From: Streptomyces sp. CB01635
GTDB taxonomy: Bacteria > Actinomycetota > Actinomycetes > Streptomycetales > Streptomycetaceae
Length of the DNA stretch: 64,000 nt
Reading direction: 5' to 3'
Assembly (NCBI RefSeq): GCF_002803065.1
Contig: NZ_NNBL01000002.1
Span: forward strand, 372,001 to 436,000
The notes beneath the pieces are model-generated. The model was given only the letters and a program-made list of their open reading frames with translations. It was not told where the DNA came from and did no database searches. The first letter of the stretch is position 1. Every line of letters begins with the position of its first letter. The position numbers were made by a program, and so were the translations under genes. Positions 35,544 to 44,888 of the stretch are shown here, one piece after another.

Positions 35544-35589
35544 GCCCGGAGCCCGGGTCCCACCGTCAAGTGGGACCCGGGCTCCGGGC
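35544..35589. terminator. Bidirectional terminator between RND pump and nadA
   Basis: Perfect 20-bp stem (GCCCGGAGCCCGGGTCCCAC and its complement) with a CGTCAA loop and trailing T residues, between convergent genes. Confidence 0.95.
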
Positions 35590-35608
35590 TTTCTCGCGCT
35601 GGTGGTGC

Positions 35609-36802
35609 CTACGGCAGCGCCAGCATCCGCTCCAGCGCCTGCTTGGCGAACTGCTCCGTCTCGCGGTCGACCTCGATCCGGTTGACCAGGTTGCCCTCGG
35701 CCAGCGACTCCAGGGTCCACACCAGGTGCGGCAGGTCGATGCGGTTCATCGTCGAGCAGAAGCAGACCGTCTTGTCGAGGAAGACGATCTCCTTGTCGGG
35801 GTGCGCGTTGGCGAGGCGCCGCACCAGGTTGAGCTCGGTGCCGATCGCCCACTTCGACCCGGCGGGGGCCGCGTCGAGCGCCTTGATGATGTACTCCGTC
35901 GAGCCGACCTCGTCCGCCGCGGCGACGACCTCGTGCTTGCACTCGGGGTGCACCAGGACCCGTACGCCGGGGATCCGCTCGCGGACGTCGTCGACCGAGT
36001 CGATCGAGAAGCGCCCGTGCACCGAGCAGTGCCCGCGCCACAGGATCATCTTCGCGTTCCGCAGCTCCTCGGCGGTCAGGCCGCCGTTCGGCTTGTGCGG
36101 GTTGTACAGGACGCAGTCCTCCAGGGACATGCCCATGTCCCGTACGGCCGTGTTGCGGCCCAGGTGCTGGTCCGGCAGGAACAGCACCTTTGTTGAATTG
36201 GGCTCGCCCTGCTCGAATGCCCAGTCCAGCGCCCTCTTCGCGTTCGACGAGGTGCAGATGGTGCCGCCGTGCTTGCCGGTGAACGCCTTGATGTCCGCCG
36301 AGGAGTTCATGTAGGAGACCGGCACGACCTGATCGGCGATGCCGGCCTCGGTCAGCACGTCCCAGCACTCGGCGACCTGCTCGGCGGTGGCCATGTCGGC
36401 CATGGAGCACCCGGCGGCCAGGTCGGGCAGGACCACCTTCTGGTCGTCGCCGGTGAGGATGTCGGCGGACTCGGCCATGAAGTGCACACCGCAGAAGACG
36501 ATGTACTCGGCCTCCGGCCGGGCGGCCGCGTCGCGGGCGAGCTTGAAGGAGTCGCCGGTGACGTCCGCGAACTGGATGACCTCGTCGCGCTGGTAGTGGT
36601 GGCCGAGCACGAAGACCTTGTCCCCGAGCCTCTCCTTGGCCGCGCGGGCGCGCTCCACCAGGTCCGGGTCGGACGGGGAGGGCAGGTCTCCAGGGCACTC
36701 CACGCCGCGCTCGCTGCGCGGGTCGGCCTCGCGGCCGAGCAGCAGGAGAGCCAGCGGAGTCGGCTGAACATCCAGGTCAACGGTGGTCTGGGCCGTGGTC
36801 AC
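35609..36802 (-). CDS. nadA: Quinolinate synthase NadA
   Basis: 397 residues, the long actinobacterial form. It condenses iminoaspartate with dihydroxyacetone phosphate to quinolinate, the first step of de novo NAD synthesis, using a [4Fe-4S] cluster. The cluster cysteines lie in VFCGVHFMAES, a central WRGHCSVHGRF region and the HPECKHEV/CFCSTM area; PDLAAGCSMADMA and NSSADIKA are substrate motifs. I start at GTG 36802 because AAGAAAGG is nine bases upstream; GTG 36811 would be immediately after it. No nadB or nadC follows, because the RND pump converges here, so NadA is isolated. Upstream sites are described separately. Confidence 0.95.
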   Translation of the reverse strand: MTTAQTTVDLDVQPTPLALLLLGREADPRSERGVECPGDLPSPSDPDLVERARAAKERLGDKVFVLGHHYQRDEVIQFADVTGDSFKLARDAAARPEAEYIVFCGVHFMAESADILTGDDQKVVLPDLAAGCSMADMATAEQVAECWDVLTEAGIADQVVPVSYMNSSADIKAFTGKHGGTICTSSNAKRALDWAFEQGEPNSTKVLFLPDQHLGRNTAVRDMGMSLEDCVLYNPHKPNGGLTAEELRNAKMILWRGHCSVHGRFSIDSVDDVRERIPGVRVLVHPECKHEVVAAADEVGSTEYIIKALDAAPAGSKWAIGTELNLVRRLANAHPDKEIVFLDKTVCFCSTMNRIDLPHLVWTLESLAEGNLVNRIEVDRETEQFAKQALERMLALP

Positions 36803-36847
36803 GTCACGCACCCTTTCTTGTTATGACATTCGTGCGGCGAGGCTTCT

Positions 36848-36905
36848 CGTCGAAATGACGCTATCTATCATAACTGCTTCACGTCAGAATGACGATGGCC
36901 ATCGT
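36848..36905. promoter_or_regulatory. Repeated CGTC-N5-GACG sites and palindrome upstream of nadA
   Basis: Two copies, CGTCGAAATGACG (36848-36860) and CGTCAGAATGACG (36882-36894), flank a minus-strand TATGAT at 36867-36872 that could be the nadA -10. The second copy overlaps a 14-bp perfect palindrome ACGATGGCCATCGT (36892-36905). This looks like a multi-site operator for nadA; the protein is unknown. Confidence 0.5.
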
Positions 36906-37090
36906 GTCGATGTGACGCAATCCGCGTGGACCGGCCCGTGCCCGTCCCGCGCCGGGTGTGCGAGCATGAAAGGGCAAGGAAGCCGAACTCGCCGAGAGGC
37001 GAAACACGAGCGCCAGGGCCGGAATGAAACCGCGGCCCCGCCGGTTGGAACGTCGGCAAGCAGTCTCCGTACAACCCTGGAGAGAAGCAG

Positions 37091-37447
37091 ATGTCCGTAT
37101 CGGACGAGACCACCACCGTGAGCGACGGCATCCTCCTGTCCGACGCCGCCGCGGCCAAGGTCAAGGCCCTCCTTGACCAGGAAGGGCGCGACGACCTGGC
37201 GCTGCGCGTCGCCGTACAGCCCGGAGGCTGCTCCGGCCTGCGTTACCAGCTCTTCTTCGACGAGCGCTCCCTCGACGGGGACGTCGTGAAGGACTTCGGT
37301 GGCGTCAAGGTCGTCACCGACCGCATGAGCGCCCCGTACCTGGGCGGCGCCTCCGTCGACTTCGTCGACACCATCGAGAAGCAGGGCTTCACGATCGACA
37401 ACCCGAACGCCACGGGCTCCTGCGCCTGCGGCGACTCGTTCAGCTGA
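37091..37447 (+). CDS. erpA: HesB/IscA/ErpA-type iron-sulfur carrier protein
   Basis: 118 residues, the A-type carrier length. The three cluster cysteines are present: Cys47 in PGGCSGLRYQ and Cys111/Cys113 in GSCACGDS. A-type carriers deliver [2Fe-2S] or [4Fe-4S] clusters to apo-enzymes. Divergent nadA, encoding a [4Fe-4S] enzyme, is the obvious nearby client; the desulfurase-TusA fusion gene 3 kb away can supply sulfur. GGAGAA precedes the ATG. It ends at a very strong hairpin, so it is monocistronic. Confidence 0.93.
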   Translation: MSVSDETTTVSDGILLSDAAAAKVKALLDQEGRDDLALRVAVQPGGCSGLRYQLFFDERSLDGDVVKDFGGVKVVTDRMSAPYLGGASVDFVDTIEKQGFTIDNPNATGSCACGDSFS

Positions 37448-37464
37448 GCCTGAACCCGTACACA

Positions 37465-37508
37465 CGCGAAGCGGCGGTTCCCCCTCGAGGGGGAACCGCC
37501 GCTTCGCG
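37465..37508. terminator. Bidirectional terminator after erpA
   Basis: Perfect 20-bp stem (CGCGAAGCGGCGGTTCCCCC and its complement) with a TCGA loop and trailing T residues. Confidence 0.95.
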
Positions 37509-37519
37509 TTTCGGCGACG

Positions 37520-39001
37520 TCAGCTCTGCGGCGCCGGCTCGTGTCCCTGCCTGCCGTCCGCGTGCGGCACCGCCTTGTCGTTCGAGTCCACGACCTTCCG
37601 GCCGTCGAGCGGCTCGTCCAGCGTCACCGGCAGCGTGTAGAACTTCGCCATCGCGACGCAGACCGTGCCCTTCTTCCGCGTCTCCGTGACCTTCAGGGCG
37701 ACCTTGCCGTCCTGCTCCGTCGCCGAGGCCGTGTAGGTGCTGCACACGCCGCCCGTGAAGTGCGCCGTCAGCGTCCGCCCGTCCCCGGTGTAGCCGTCGG
37801 GGCGCACATCGCGGGTGTCGGTCCCCGGGTCACCGGGCTGCACGCTCGGCCGCGGGCTCGGCTTGCCGGTCGGCCCCTGCGCTTGCGGCGCCGTCAGGAA
37901 CTTCGGGTCCACCGCGGGATGCGTCACCGTGAAGGCCGCCTGCCCGCCCTGCGGCTTCACCTGGAACAGCCACGACGGTACGAGGATCTGCCGCCCCTGC
38001 GTGAACTGCGCCGCGAGCCCGAACGTCGCGCCCGTGACATGGACGGGCTCCGCCGCGGGCAGCTTCGTCGGCGCCTTGCACGGCGCCTCGTCCCGCTCCT
38101 GCACCGGCACCGGGCTCGCACAGCCGCCGATACCGACGCGACCGGCCCCGACAGCCGTGGAGTTGAGCAGGTCGAGCGTCTTCTGCGCGCTGATCACGGG
38201 ATACGTGTCGCCCTTGGCCGGCTTCTTCAACTGGCCGCTGCCGCCCACCACTTGACCGTCCGAGCCGACCTGGACGCCCGTGGTCCAGCCGTACGTGGGC
38301 AGGTCGCCCACGCGGGGCTCCGCGTTCACCACCCGTATCGCGCCCATCAGTTGGCGCGCGTCGAGCTTCGCGTCGTCCTGGCCGAGCGCCTTGAGGACCG
38401 GAGCGGCCGCCTTCTTCGCGGCGTCCTCACTCACGGCGTCCTTGGTGCTGCCGTTCCCCGGCGCCTCGGTGCACTTGGTGGGGCTCGCGCACTTGTGGCC
38501 CGCGGACGGTGCGTAGCGCGCATACGTCCATGCGCCGGGGGCTCGCTCGGTCACCTGGAGCGAGGGACCCGAGCCGTCCTTGGCCGGGCCCACCTTCCAG
38601 GCGCCGTTCTCCAGGCGCGGGGTGCCCTGCGCGTCCAGCGTCCTGGCAAGTTCTGCGACATCGGCCGCGGTCACCTTGCCCTCGGTCCGGTAGACGGGGG
38701 CGTCGCCGGGCCCCGTGGGGAGCTTGCCGTCGGCCCGGTAGCGGGTGCCGTTCGGGTCGGGCTCGCCCGGCGCGATCCCCGAGGTGGAGCCCGTACCGCC
38801 CTCCCGGTATCCGTCCAGGGCGAGCGGTGGGGGAGCGGAGCCGTCGCCCGCTGCCGGGGAGCCGCCACGGCCGTCGCCGTCGGCCGAGGTCGCCGCGAAA
38901 TACGCGCCACCGCCACCGACGAGGAGTACCGCTGCCGCGACCGAGGCGACGGCCAGCGGAGACCGCCCCCGGTGTCGATCCTGCGTCTGCTCGGTGCTCA
39001 C
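37520..39001 (-). CDS. Membrane-anchored secreted protein of unknown function
   Basis: 493 residues from a GTG with AAAGGAG seven bases upstream. One N-terminal membrane helix (residues 15-38, PLAVASVAAAVLLVGGGGAY) anchors a large extracytoplasmic region that starts with a Gly/Ser/Pro-rich stretch. A few paired cysteines (HKCASPTKC, GIGGCASP, GVCSTYT) may form disulfides. Repeated beta-rich segments with VTEARPGAWTYARYAP, TYGWTTGVQVGSDGQVV and LTAHFTGGVC are seen, but I recognise no domain. Low-complexity region SPRPSVQPGDPG precedes the final module. Streptomyces-typical codon use; likely a conserved envelope protein. Confidence 0.88.
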   Translation of the reverse strand: MSTEQTQDRHRGRSPLAVASVAAAVLLVGGGGAYFAATSADGDGRGGSPAAGDGSAPPPLALDGYREGGTGSTSGIAPGEPDPNGTRYRADGKLPTGPGDAPVYRTEGKVTAADVAELARTLDAQGTPRLENGAWKVGPAKDGSGPSLQVTERAPGAWTYARYAPSAGHKCASPTKCTEAPGNGSTKDAVSEDAAKKAAAPVLKALGQDDAKLDARQLMGAIRVVNAEPRVGDLPTYGWTTGVQVGSDGQVVGGSGQLKKPAKGDTYPVISAQKTLDLLNSTAVGAGRVGIGGCASPVPVQERDEAPCKAPTKLPAAEPVHVTGATFGLAAQFTQGRQILVPSWLFQVKPQGGQAAFTVTHPAVDPKFLTAPQAQGPTGKPSPRPSVQPGDPGTDTRDVRPDGYTGDGRTLTAHFTGGVCSTYTASATEQDGKVALKVTETRKKGTVCVAMAKFYTLPVTLDEPLDGRKVVDSNDKAVPHADGRQGHEPAPQS

Positions 39002-39118
39002 TGCATCGCTCCTTTGCCGCGTCGTACGCCGTATCCCCTTTACGGGGGACAGCGATGGGACGCGGCGGGGGAGTGTGTGGTTCCCTCCTCGCTCCCCAGG
39101 GCCCGCACCGGCCCGCCT

Positions 39119-39331
39119 CTAGTCCCCGTATTCGGACATCGAGTCGATGAGCCGCGCGGACTTGGAGGGCACGACGACGCCGTGGGGGAGGGAGGGGGCG
39201 ACGGGAGTCTGCTTCTCCTTGGCGGGGGCCGTCCAGTGCGGGGCCATTCGGGCGCAGTCGCCGCGCAGGGACGCGAGGCCGCCTTCGAGGTCGAGCGGCG
39301 CGGACGCGGTGCGGACCTTGAGGTTCGTCAT
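39119..39331 (-). CDS. Small conserved protein (70 aa)
   Basis: 70 residues starting MTNLKVRTASAPLDLEGGLA. Codon third positions are almost all G or C and the sequence looks like a genuine Streptomyces gene. It has no ribosome site, but TAGCGT ends about 7 nt before the ATG, so a leaderless transcript is likely. It has one Cys (LRGDCARMAPHW), no membrane segment and a C-terminal SKSARLIDSMSEYGD. Function unknown. Confidence 0.72.
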   Translation of the reverse strand: MTNLKVRTASAPLDLEGGLASLRGDCARMAPHWTAPAKEKQTPVAPSLPHGVVVPSKSARLIDSMSEYGD

Positions 39332-39464
39332 AAAGGAACGCTATGCAGGTCCGGCCCCGCGAAGAAAGCCCTACTATCGGGTAATTTTGCCGCTTCAGTC
39401 GGACGGACGCGACCCGGTAGCGTAAAGCGTCAACCCCCTCCGCTCAGGAAGACGTGACCACGCC

Positions 39465-40439
39465 GTGCGTATCGCAGTCACCGGTTCCATCGCCACCGAC
39501 CACCTCATGACCTTCCCCGGCCGCTTCGCCGACCAGCTGGTCGCGGATCAGCTGCACACGGTCTCCCTCTCCTTCCTCGTCGACAACCTCGACGTCCGCC
39601 GGGGCGGTGTCGGCGCGAACATCGCGTTCGGCATGGGGCAGCTCGGCACGGACCCGATCCTGGTCGGCGCCGCGGGCTCCGACTTCGACGAGTACCGCGC
39701 CTGGCTCGACCGGCACGGCGTGGACACCGCCTCCGTGCGCATCTCCGAGGTCCTGCACACGGCCCGCTTCGTCTGCACCACGGACGTCGACCACAACCAG
39801 ATCGGCTCCTTCTACACGGGCGCCATGAGCGAGGCCCGCCTCATCGAGCTGCAGTCCGTCGCCGAGCGCGTCGGCGGCCTCGACCTGGTCCTGATCGGCG
39901 CGGACGACCCGGAGGGCATGCTCCGTCACACGGAGGAGTGCCGCTCGCGCTCCATCCCGTTCGCCGCGGACTTCTCGCAGCAGATCGCCCGGATGAACGG
40001 CGACGAGATCCGCACGCTCCTGGACGGCGCCACGTACCTCTTCTCGAACGAGTACGAGAAGGGCCTCATCGAGAGCAAGACCGGCTGGACCGACGAGGAG
40101 ATCCTCGGCAAGGTCGGCCACCGCGTCACGACTCTCGGCTCGCGCGGCGTCCGTATCGAGGGTGTCGGCGAGGACCCGATCGAGGTCGGTTGCGCCGAGG
40201 AGGAGGCCAAGGTCGACCCGACCGGCGTCGGCGACGCGTTCCGCGCGGGCTTCCTGTCCGGCCTGGCCTGGGGCGTCGGCCATGAGCGCGCCGCCCAGGT
40301 CGGCTGCATGCTCGCCACACTGGTCATCGAGACCCTCGGCACGCAGGAGTACCAGCTGCGCCGCGGCCACTTCATGGACCGCTTCACCAAGGCGTACGGC
40401 CACGAGGCCGCGGCCGAGGTCAAGGAGTACCTGAAGTAG
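39465..40439 (+). CDS. PfkB-family carbohydrate kinase (adenosine-kinase-like)
   Basis: 324 residues. The N-terminal GSIATDHLM and GGVGANIAFGMGQLG motifs and the C-terminal PfkB signature KVDPTGVGDAFRAGFLSGLAWG with anion hole GVGD are intact. Substrate-loop features resemble adenosine kinase-type members in actinobacteria (which phosphorylate adenosine or ribose-type sugars), but the substrate is not fixed by the sequence. The GTG at 39465 agrees with family length. It lies between a small unknown protein and the desulfurase-TusA gene, convergent with the latter. Confidence 0.93.
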   Translation: MRIAVTGSIATDHLMTFPGRFADQLVADQLHTVSLSFLVDNLDVRRGGVGANIAFGMGQLGTDPILVGAAGSDFDEYRAWLDRHGVDTASVRISEVLHTARFVCTTDVDHNQIGSFYTGAMSEARLIELQSVAERVGGLDLVLIGADDPEGMLRHTEECRSRSIPFAADFSQQIARMNGDEIRTLLDGATYLFSNEYEKGLIESKTGWTDEEILGKVGHRVTTLGSRGVRIEGVGEDPIEVGCAEEEAKVDPTGVGDAFRAGFLSGLAWGVGHERAAQVGCMLATLVIETLGTQEYQLRRGHFMDRFTKAYGHEAAAEVKEYLK

Positions 40440-40444
40440 TCCCG

Positions 40445-41833
40445 TCAGGAGAGCCGGCGGACCACAAAGGCGGCACCGCGCTCCGCCGGCTCCTCCCCGA
40501 CGTACTGCTGGCTCCGCATCTCGCACCACGCCGGGATGTCGAGCCGCGCCGCCTCGTCGTCGGCGAGCACGGTCACCGTCCCGCCCACCGGGACGTCCCC
40601 GATCACCTTCGCCAGTTCGATGACGGGGATCGGGCACCGCTTCCCGAGCGCGTCCACCACGAGCGAGGGCGCACTCGCCGGCGCGGGGGCGGGCGCGGTC
40701 ACGGCCGTCGCCCCGAGCCGCTCCCGTACCGAAGCGACCGTCCCCGGCAGCACCTCGAGGAACCGCTCGACGTCGCCCTCGGCCGTCCTGAGCGGCAGCG
40801 ACACCCGTACGTTCCCCTCGCTCAGCACCCCCATCGCCTTGAGCACATGGCTCGGCGTCAGCGTGCTGCTCGTGCACGACGATCCGGACGAAACAGAAAA
40901 ACCGGCCCGGTCCAGCTCGTGCAGCAGAGTCTCGCCGTCGACATAGAGACAGGAGAAGGTGACTACGTGGGGCAGCCGCCGCACCGGGTCGCCCACCACC
41001 TCGACATCGGGCACGAGCCCCGGGACACGCGCCCGGATCCGCTCCGTCAACTCCCGCAGCCGCGCGTCCTCCGCCGCCGCCTCGGCCCGCACCGCCCGCA
41101 GTGAGGCCGCCGCCGCCACGACGGCCGGAATGTTCTCGAAGCCGGCCGCCCGCCCCGACTCCCGTTCGTCCGCCGGGCCTTGGGGTGCGAACCGCACCCC
41201 CTTGCGCACGACGAGCAGTCCGACGCCCGCCGGGCCGCCCCACTTGTGCGCACTGCCCGCGAGCAGCGACCAGTCGCCCTCGACCCGACCCCACGCCAGC
41301 GACTGCGCCGCGTCCACGAGCAGCGGCACCCCGGCGGCCCGGCACGCCGCGGCGACCTCGGCCACCGGCTGCACCGTCCCCACCTCGTGGTTGGCGGACT
41401 GGAGGCAGGCGAGCGCCGTGTCCTGCCTGAGCGCTTCGGCGTACGCGGCGGGGGAGACGGAACCGGCCCGGTCCACGCCCACCTCGGTCACCGAACCTCC
41501 GTCCGCCTCCAGCGCGGCAGCCGAATGGAGTACTGAGGAGTGCTCGACCGCGGAAACCACCAGGTGCCGGCCGGCACGCCGACGTCCCGCGAGCGCGCCG
41601 GAGATCCCGGAGTGCACCGCACGCGTCCCCGAAGGGGTGAAAACAAGCTCGTCCGGGCGGCAGCCCACGGCATCGGCGGCGGCCTCACGGGCGGCGTCGA
41701 GCAGCAGCCGGGCCCGCCTCCCCTCGCGGTAGAGCCGGGCGGGGTCGGCCCACCCCTCGTCGAGCGAGGCGAGCAGCGCCTGCCGGGCAACGGGGTGCAG
41801 GGGAGCGGAGGAGGCAGCGTCGAAGTAGGACAC
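40445..41833 (-). CDS. Cysteine desulfurase fused to TusA-like sulfur carrier domain
   Basis: 462 residues. The N-terminal 380 residues are a class V PLP enzyme: SANHEVGTVQ (substrate His), GSAHKWGGPAGVG with the PLP lysine K197, and the active-site loop SSGSSCTSSTLTPSHVL with Cys320. An Ala/Pro linker (about 380-392) joins a TusA/SirA-like domain with GKRCPIPVIELAKV (CPxP, Cys400). It should take sulfur from cysteine and pass the persulfide directly to its own carrier domain. GTG 41833 has no ribosome site but TACCGT ends 6 nt upstream (leaderless). Flanks: kinase gene downstream and the terminal oxidase operon upstream. Confidence 0.93.
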   Translation of the reverse strand: MSYFDAASSAPLHPVARQALLASLDEGWADPARLYREGRRARLLLDAAREAAADAVGCRPDELVFTPSGTRAVHSGISGALAGRRRAGRHLVVSAVEHSSVLHSAAALEADGGSVTEVGVDRAGSVSPAAYAEALRQDTALACLQSANHEVGTVQPVAEVAAACRAAGVPLLVDAAQSLAWGRVEGDWSLLAGSAHKWGGPAGVGLLVVRKGVRFAPQGPADERESGRAAGFENIPAVVAAAASLRAVRAEAAAEDARLRELTERIRARVPGLVPDVEVVGDPVRRLPHVVTFSCLYVDGETLLHELDRAGFSVSSGSSCTSSTLTPSHVLKAMGVLSEGNVRVSLPLRTAEGDVERFLEVLPGTVASVRERLGATAVTAPAPAPASAPSLVVDALGKRCPIPVIELAKVIGDVPVGGTVTVLADDEAARLDIPAWCEMRSQQYVGEEPAERGAAFVVRRLS

Positions 41834-42195
41834 ACCGCAACGGTAAAGCCCCGGGTGAGCGTGGCCTCCCGCAAGGGGTGAGGGGAGGGGGTGACCGGCC
41901 ACCCGGAGCGCGCCCCCGCCGGGCCACCCGCGCCCGTCACCCGCCGGACCACCCGCGCCCGTCACCCGCCGGGCATCCCCCCGATCCCCCGTCAGATCCC
42001 CCCGGAACAGCAAGTTCCACCCCTTCTGAGTGACCCGCGGCGCGTTAGGCACCCTCCCCGCGCGACCCCAAATAGCGTCCAGTAGGGTTTGGTCCGCATA
42101 AACATCCAAACCCCTGCCCGTGTGCCAGGGCGGCGAGCGACCAGCGAGACGGCCGTAGCCAACCAGCGCGGGCGAGACTCTCGGGAAGGCGCTAC
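41834..42195. promoter_or_regulatory. Divergent region upstream of ctaC, with tandem repeat and inverted repeat
   Basis: 362 bp without a gene. Contains two tandem 25-bp copies beginning CCGG(G/A)CCACCCGCGCCC (41919-41968), and GGGTTTGG-N13-CCAAACCC (42085-42113) overlapping a CATAAA that could be the ctaC -10. A leader of about 80 nt with GGGAAGG follows before the ctaC GTG. Confidence 0.5.
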
Positions 42196-43155
42196 GTGAG
42201 TCCCAACGGCTCCGACCGCTCGTCGCGGCGCCCGATGCGGCGGAAGCTGCCGCAGGTGCTGACTGCGGGCCTGATCCTGGTAACCGCTACTGGTTGCACA
42301 TACAAGGACTTTCCTCGTCTTGGTATGCCGACCCCGGTTACGGAAGAAGGTCCCAGGATCCTCTCCCTCTGGCAGGGCTCGTGGGCGGCAGCGCTCGCCA
42401 CGGGCGTCCTTGTCTGGGGCCTGATCCTGTGGAGCATCATCTTCCACCGGCGCAGCCGCACCAAGATCGAGGTACCAACGCAGACGCGGTACAACATGCC
42501 GCTCGAGGCGCTGTACACGGTGGTACCGCTCATCATCGTCTCGGTCCTCTTCTACTTCACGGCGCGAGACGAGACGAAGCTCCTCAGCCTCGACGACAAG
42601 CCGGCCCACACCATCAACGTGGTCGGCTATCAGTGGAGCTGGGGCTTCAACTATGTCGAGAACGTGCCCGGCTCCACGGGTGACGCGAAGACCTCGAAGG
42701 AACTGGCCGGCATTCCGGACCGCTTCATCAAGGACTTCCCGGCGAACGCCGGCGGCGTCTACGAGGCCGGTACGCCGGCGTCGGTGAACCCGCAGACGAA
42801 GAACCCCGGCCCCACCCTCTGGCTCCCCAAGGGCGAGAAGGTCCGGTTCGTCCTCACCTCGCGCGACGTCATCCATGACTTCTGGGTGGTGCCGTTCCTG
42901 ATGAAGCAGGACGTCATTCCCGGCCACACCAACGCCTTCGAGGTGACTCCCAACCGGGAGGGCACCTTCCTGGGCAAGTGCGCCGAGCTCTGCGGCGTCG
43001 ACCACTCGCGCATGCTGTTCAACGTGAAGGTCGTCTCTCCTGAGCGCTACCAGCAGCACCTCAAGGACCTCGTGAAGAAGGGGCAGACCGGTTACATCCC
43101 GTCCGGCATCGCGCAGACGAGCCACGAGAAGAACCGGGAGACGAACAACCTGTGA
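42196..43155 (+). CDS. ctaC: Cytochrome c oxidase subunit II
   Basis: 319 residues from a GTG with GGAAGG. An N-terminal helix ending TATGC (Cys34) is a lipobox, as in many actinobacterial subunit II proteins. The CuA centre is complete: IHDFWVV (His), then [14 protein letters not shown] with two Cys, His and Met. Two transmembrane helices precede the CuA domain. It accepts electrons from cytochrome bcc. The stop overlaps the ctaD start by GTGA, giving the ctaC-ctaD-ctaF operon. Confidence 0.97.
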   Translation: MSPNGSDRSSRRPMRRKLPQVLTAGLILVTATGCTYKDFPRLGMPTPVTEEGPRILSLWQGSWAAALATGVLVWGLILWSIIFHRRSRTKIEVPTQTRYNMPLEALYTVVPLIIVSVLFYFTARDETKLLSLDDKPAHTINVVGYQWSWGFNYVENVPGSTGDAKTSKELAGIPDRFIKDFPANAGGVYEAGTPASVNPQTKNPGPTLWLPKGEKVRFVLTSRDVIHDFWVVPFLMKQDVIPGHTNAFEVTPNREGTFLGKCAELCGVDHSRMLFNVKVVSPERYQQHLKDLVKKGQTGYIPSGIAQTSHEKNRETNNL

Positions 43156-44888
43156 GCATCCTCAACGAACCTCAGGGTGCCGCCGCAGCTGACGACTCGT
43201 ACGAGAACGAGTTGCCGGTCAGGCGCAAGCAGCCGGGGAATGTCGTCGTCAAGTGGCTGACCACCACTGACCACAAGACGATCGGCACGCTCTACCTGGT
43301 CACGTCGTTCGCGTTCTTCTGCATCGGCGGAGTCATGGCGCTCTTCATGCGCGCCGAACTCGCTCGTCCCGGCAACCAGATCATGTCGAACGAGCAGTTC
43401 AACCAGGCGTTCACGATGCACGGCACGATCATGCTGCTGATGTTCGCGACGCCGCTGTTCGCCGGTTTCACGAACTGGATCATGCCGCTGCAGATCGGCG
43501 CGCCCGACGTGGCGTTCCCGCGGCTGAACATGTTCGCCTACTGGCTCTACCTGTTCGGCTCGACCATCGCCGTCGGCGGTTTCCTCACCCCGCAGGGTGC
43601 GGCCGACTTCGGCTGGTTCGCCTACTCCCCGCTGTCGGACGCGGTCCGCAGCCCGGGCATCGGCGCCGACATGTGGATCATGGGTCTGGCCTTCTCCGGC
43701 TTCGGCACCATCCTCGGCGCGGTCAACTTCATCACCACGATCATCTGCATGCGCGCTCCCGGCATGACGATGTTCCGCATGCCGATCTTCGTATGGAACG
43801 TGCTGCTGACCGCCGTCCTGGTCCTGCTCGCCTTCCCGGTCCTGGCCGCCGCGCTGTTCGCCCTGGAGGCGGATCGTAAGTTCGGTGCGCATGTGTTCGA
43901 CGCCAGTAATGGCGGCGCCTTGCTATGGCAACACCTCTTCTGGTTCTTCGGACACCCAGAGGTGTACATCATCGCGTTGCCATTCTTCGGAATCATTTCC
44001 GAAGTGATCCCGGTGTTCTCGAGGAAGCCGATGTTCGGCTACTCGGGCCTGATCGGCGCGACCATTGCGATCGCGGGTCTCTCCGTGACCGTGTGGGCGC
44101 ACCACATGTACGTCACCGGCGGCGTGCTGTTGCCGTTCTTCTCCTTCATGACGTTCCTCATCGCCGTACCGACAGGCGTGAAGTTCTTCAACTGGATCGG
44201 CACGATGTGGAAGGGCTCACTGTCCTTCGAGACACCGATGCTCTGGACGATCGGCTTCCTGATCACCTTCGTCTTCGGTGGTCTGACCGGCGTCATCCTG
44301 GCGGCCCCGCCGCTGGACTTCCACGTCTCGGACTCGTACTTCGTCGTCGCGCACTTCCACTACGTCGTCTTCGGCACCGTGGTGTTCGCGATGTTCGCCG
44401 GATTCCACTTCTGGTGGCCGAAGTTCACGGGCAAGATGCTCGACGAGCGGCTCGGCAAGATCACGTTCTGGACGCTGTTCATCGGCTTCCACGGCACGTT
44501 CCTGGTGCAGCACTGGCTGGGCGTCGAGGGCATGCCGCGTCGTTACGCGGACTACCTCGCGGCCGACGGCTTCACCGCGCTGAACACGATCTCGACGATC
44601 TCCTCGTTCCTGCTCGGTCTGTCGATCCTGCCGTTCTTCTACAACGTGTGGAAGACAGCCAAGTACGGCAAGAAGGTCGAGGTCGACGACCCGTGGGGCT
44701 ACGGCCGTTCGCTCGAATGGGCGACGTCCTGCCCGCCGCCGCGGCACAACTTCCTCACCCTGCCGCGCATTCGCAGTGAATCGCCGGCGTTCGACCTGCA
44801 CCACCCGGAGATCGCCGCGATGGACCAGCTCCAGAACGGCGGCCACGGGGGCAAGGCTCTCTCTGGTGGCAAGGAGGCCGGCAAGTGA
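43152..44888 (+). CDS. ctaD: Cytochrome c oxidase subunit I (aa3 type)
   Basis: 578 residues with 12 membrane helices. Haem and copper ligands are visible: [15 protein letters not shown] (His ligand of low-spin haem), HPEVYII (CuB His and the cross-linked Tyr), WAHHMYVTG (CuB His pair), and [12 protein letters not shown] (haem a and a3 ligands). It houses the oxygen-reduction site and proton channels. The GTG start overlaps the ctaC stop; the stop overlaps the ctaF start (GTGA), so all three are coupled. Confidence 0.98.
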   Translation: MSILNEPQGAAAADDSYENELPVRRKQPGNVVVKWLTTTDHKTIGTLYLVTSFAFFCIGGVMALFMRAELARPGNQIMSNEQFNQAFTMHGTIMLLMFATPLFAGFTNWIMPLQIGAPDVAFPRLNMFAYWLYLFGSTIAVGGFLTPQGAADFGWFAYSPLSDAVRSPGIGADMWIMGLAFSGFGTILGAVNFITTIICMRAPGMTMFRMPIFVWNVLLTAVLVLLAFPVLAAALFALEADRKFGAHVFDASNGGALLWQHLFWFFGHPEVYIIALPFFGIISEVIPVFSRKPMFGYSGLIGATIAIAGLSVTVWAHHMYVTGGVLLPFFSFMTFLIAVPTGVKFFNWIGTMWKGSLSFETPMLWTIGFLITFVFGGLTGVILAAPPLDFHVSDSYFVVAHFHYVVFGTVVFAMFAGFHFWWPKFTGKMLDERLGKITFWTLFIGFHGTFLVQHWLGVEGMPRRYADYLAADGFTALNTISTISSFLLGLSILPFFYNVWKTAKYGKKVEVDDPWGYGRSLEWATSCPPPRHNFLTLPRIRSESPAFDLHHPEIAAMDQLQNGGHGGKALSGGKEAGK

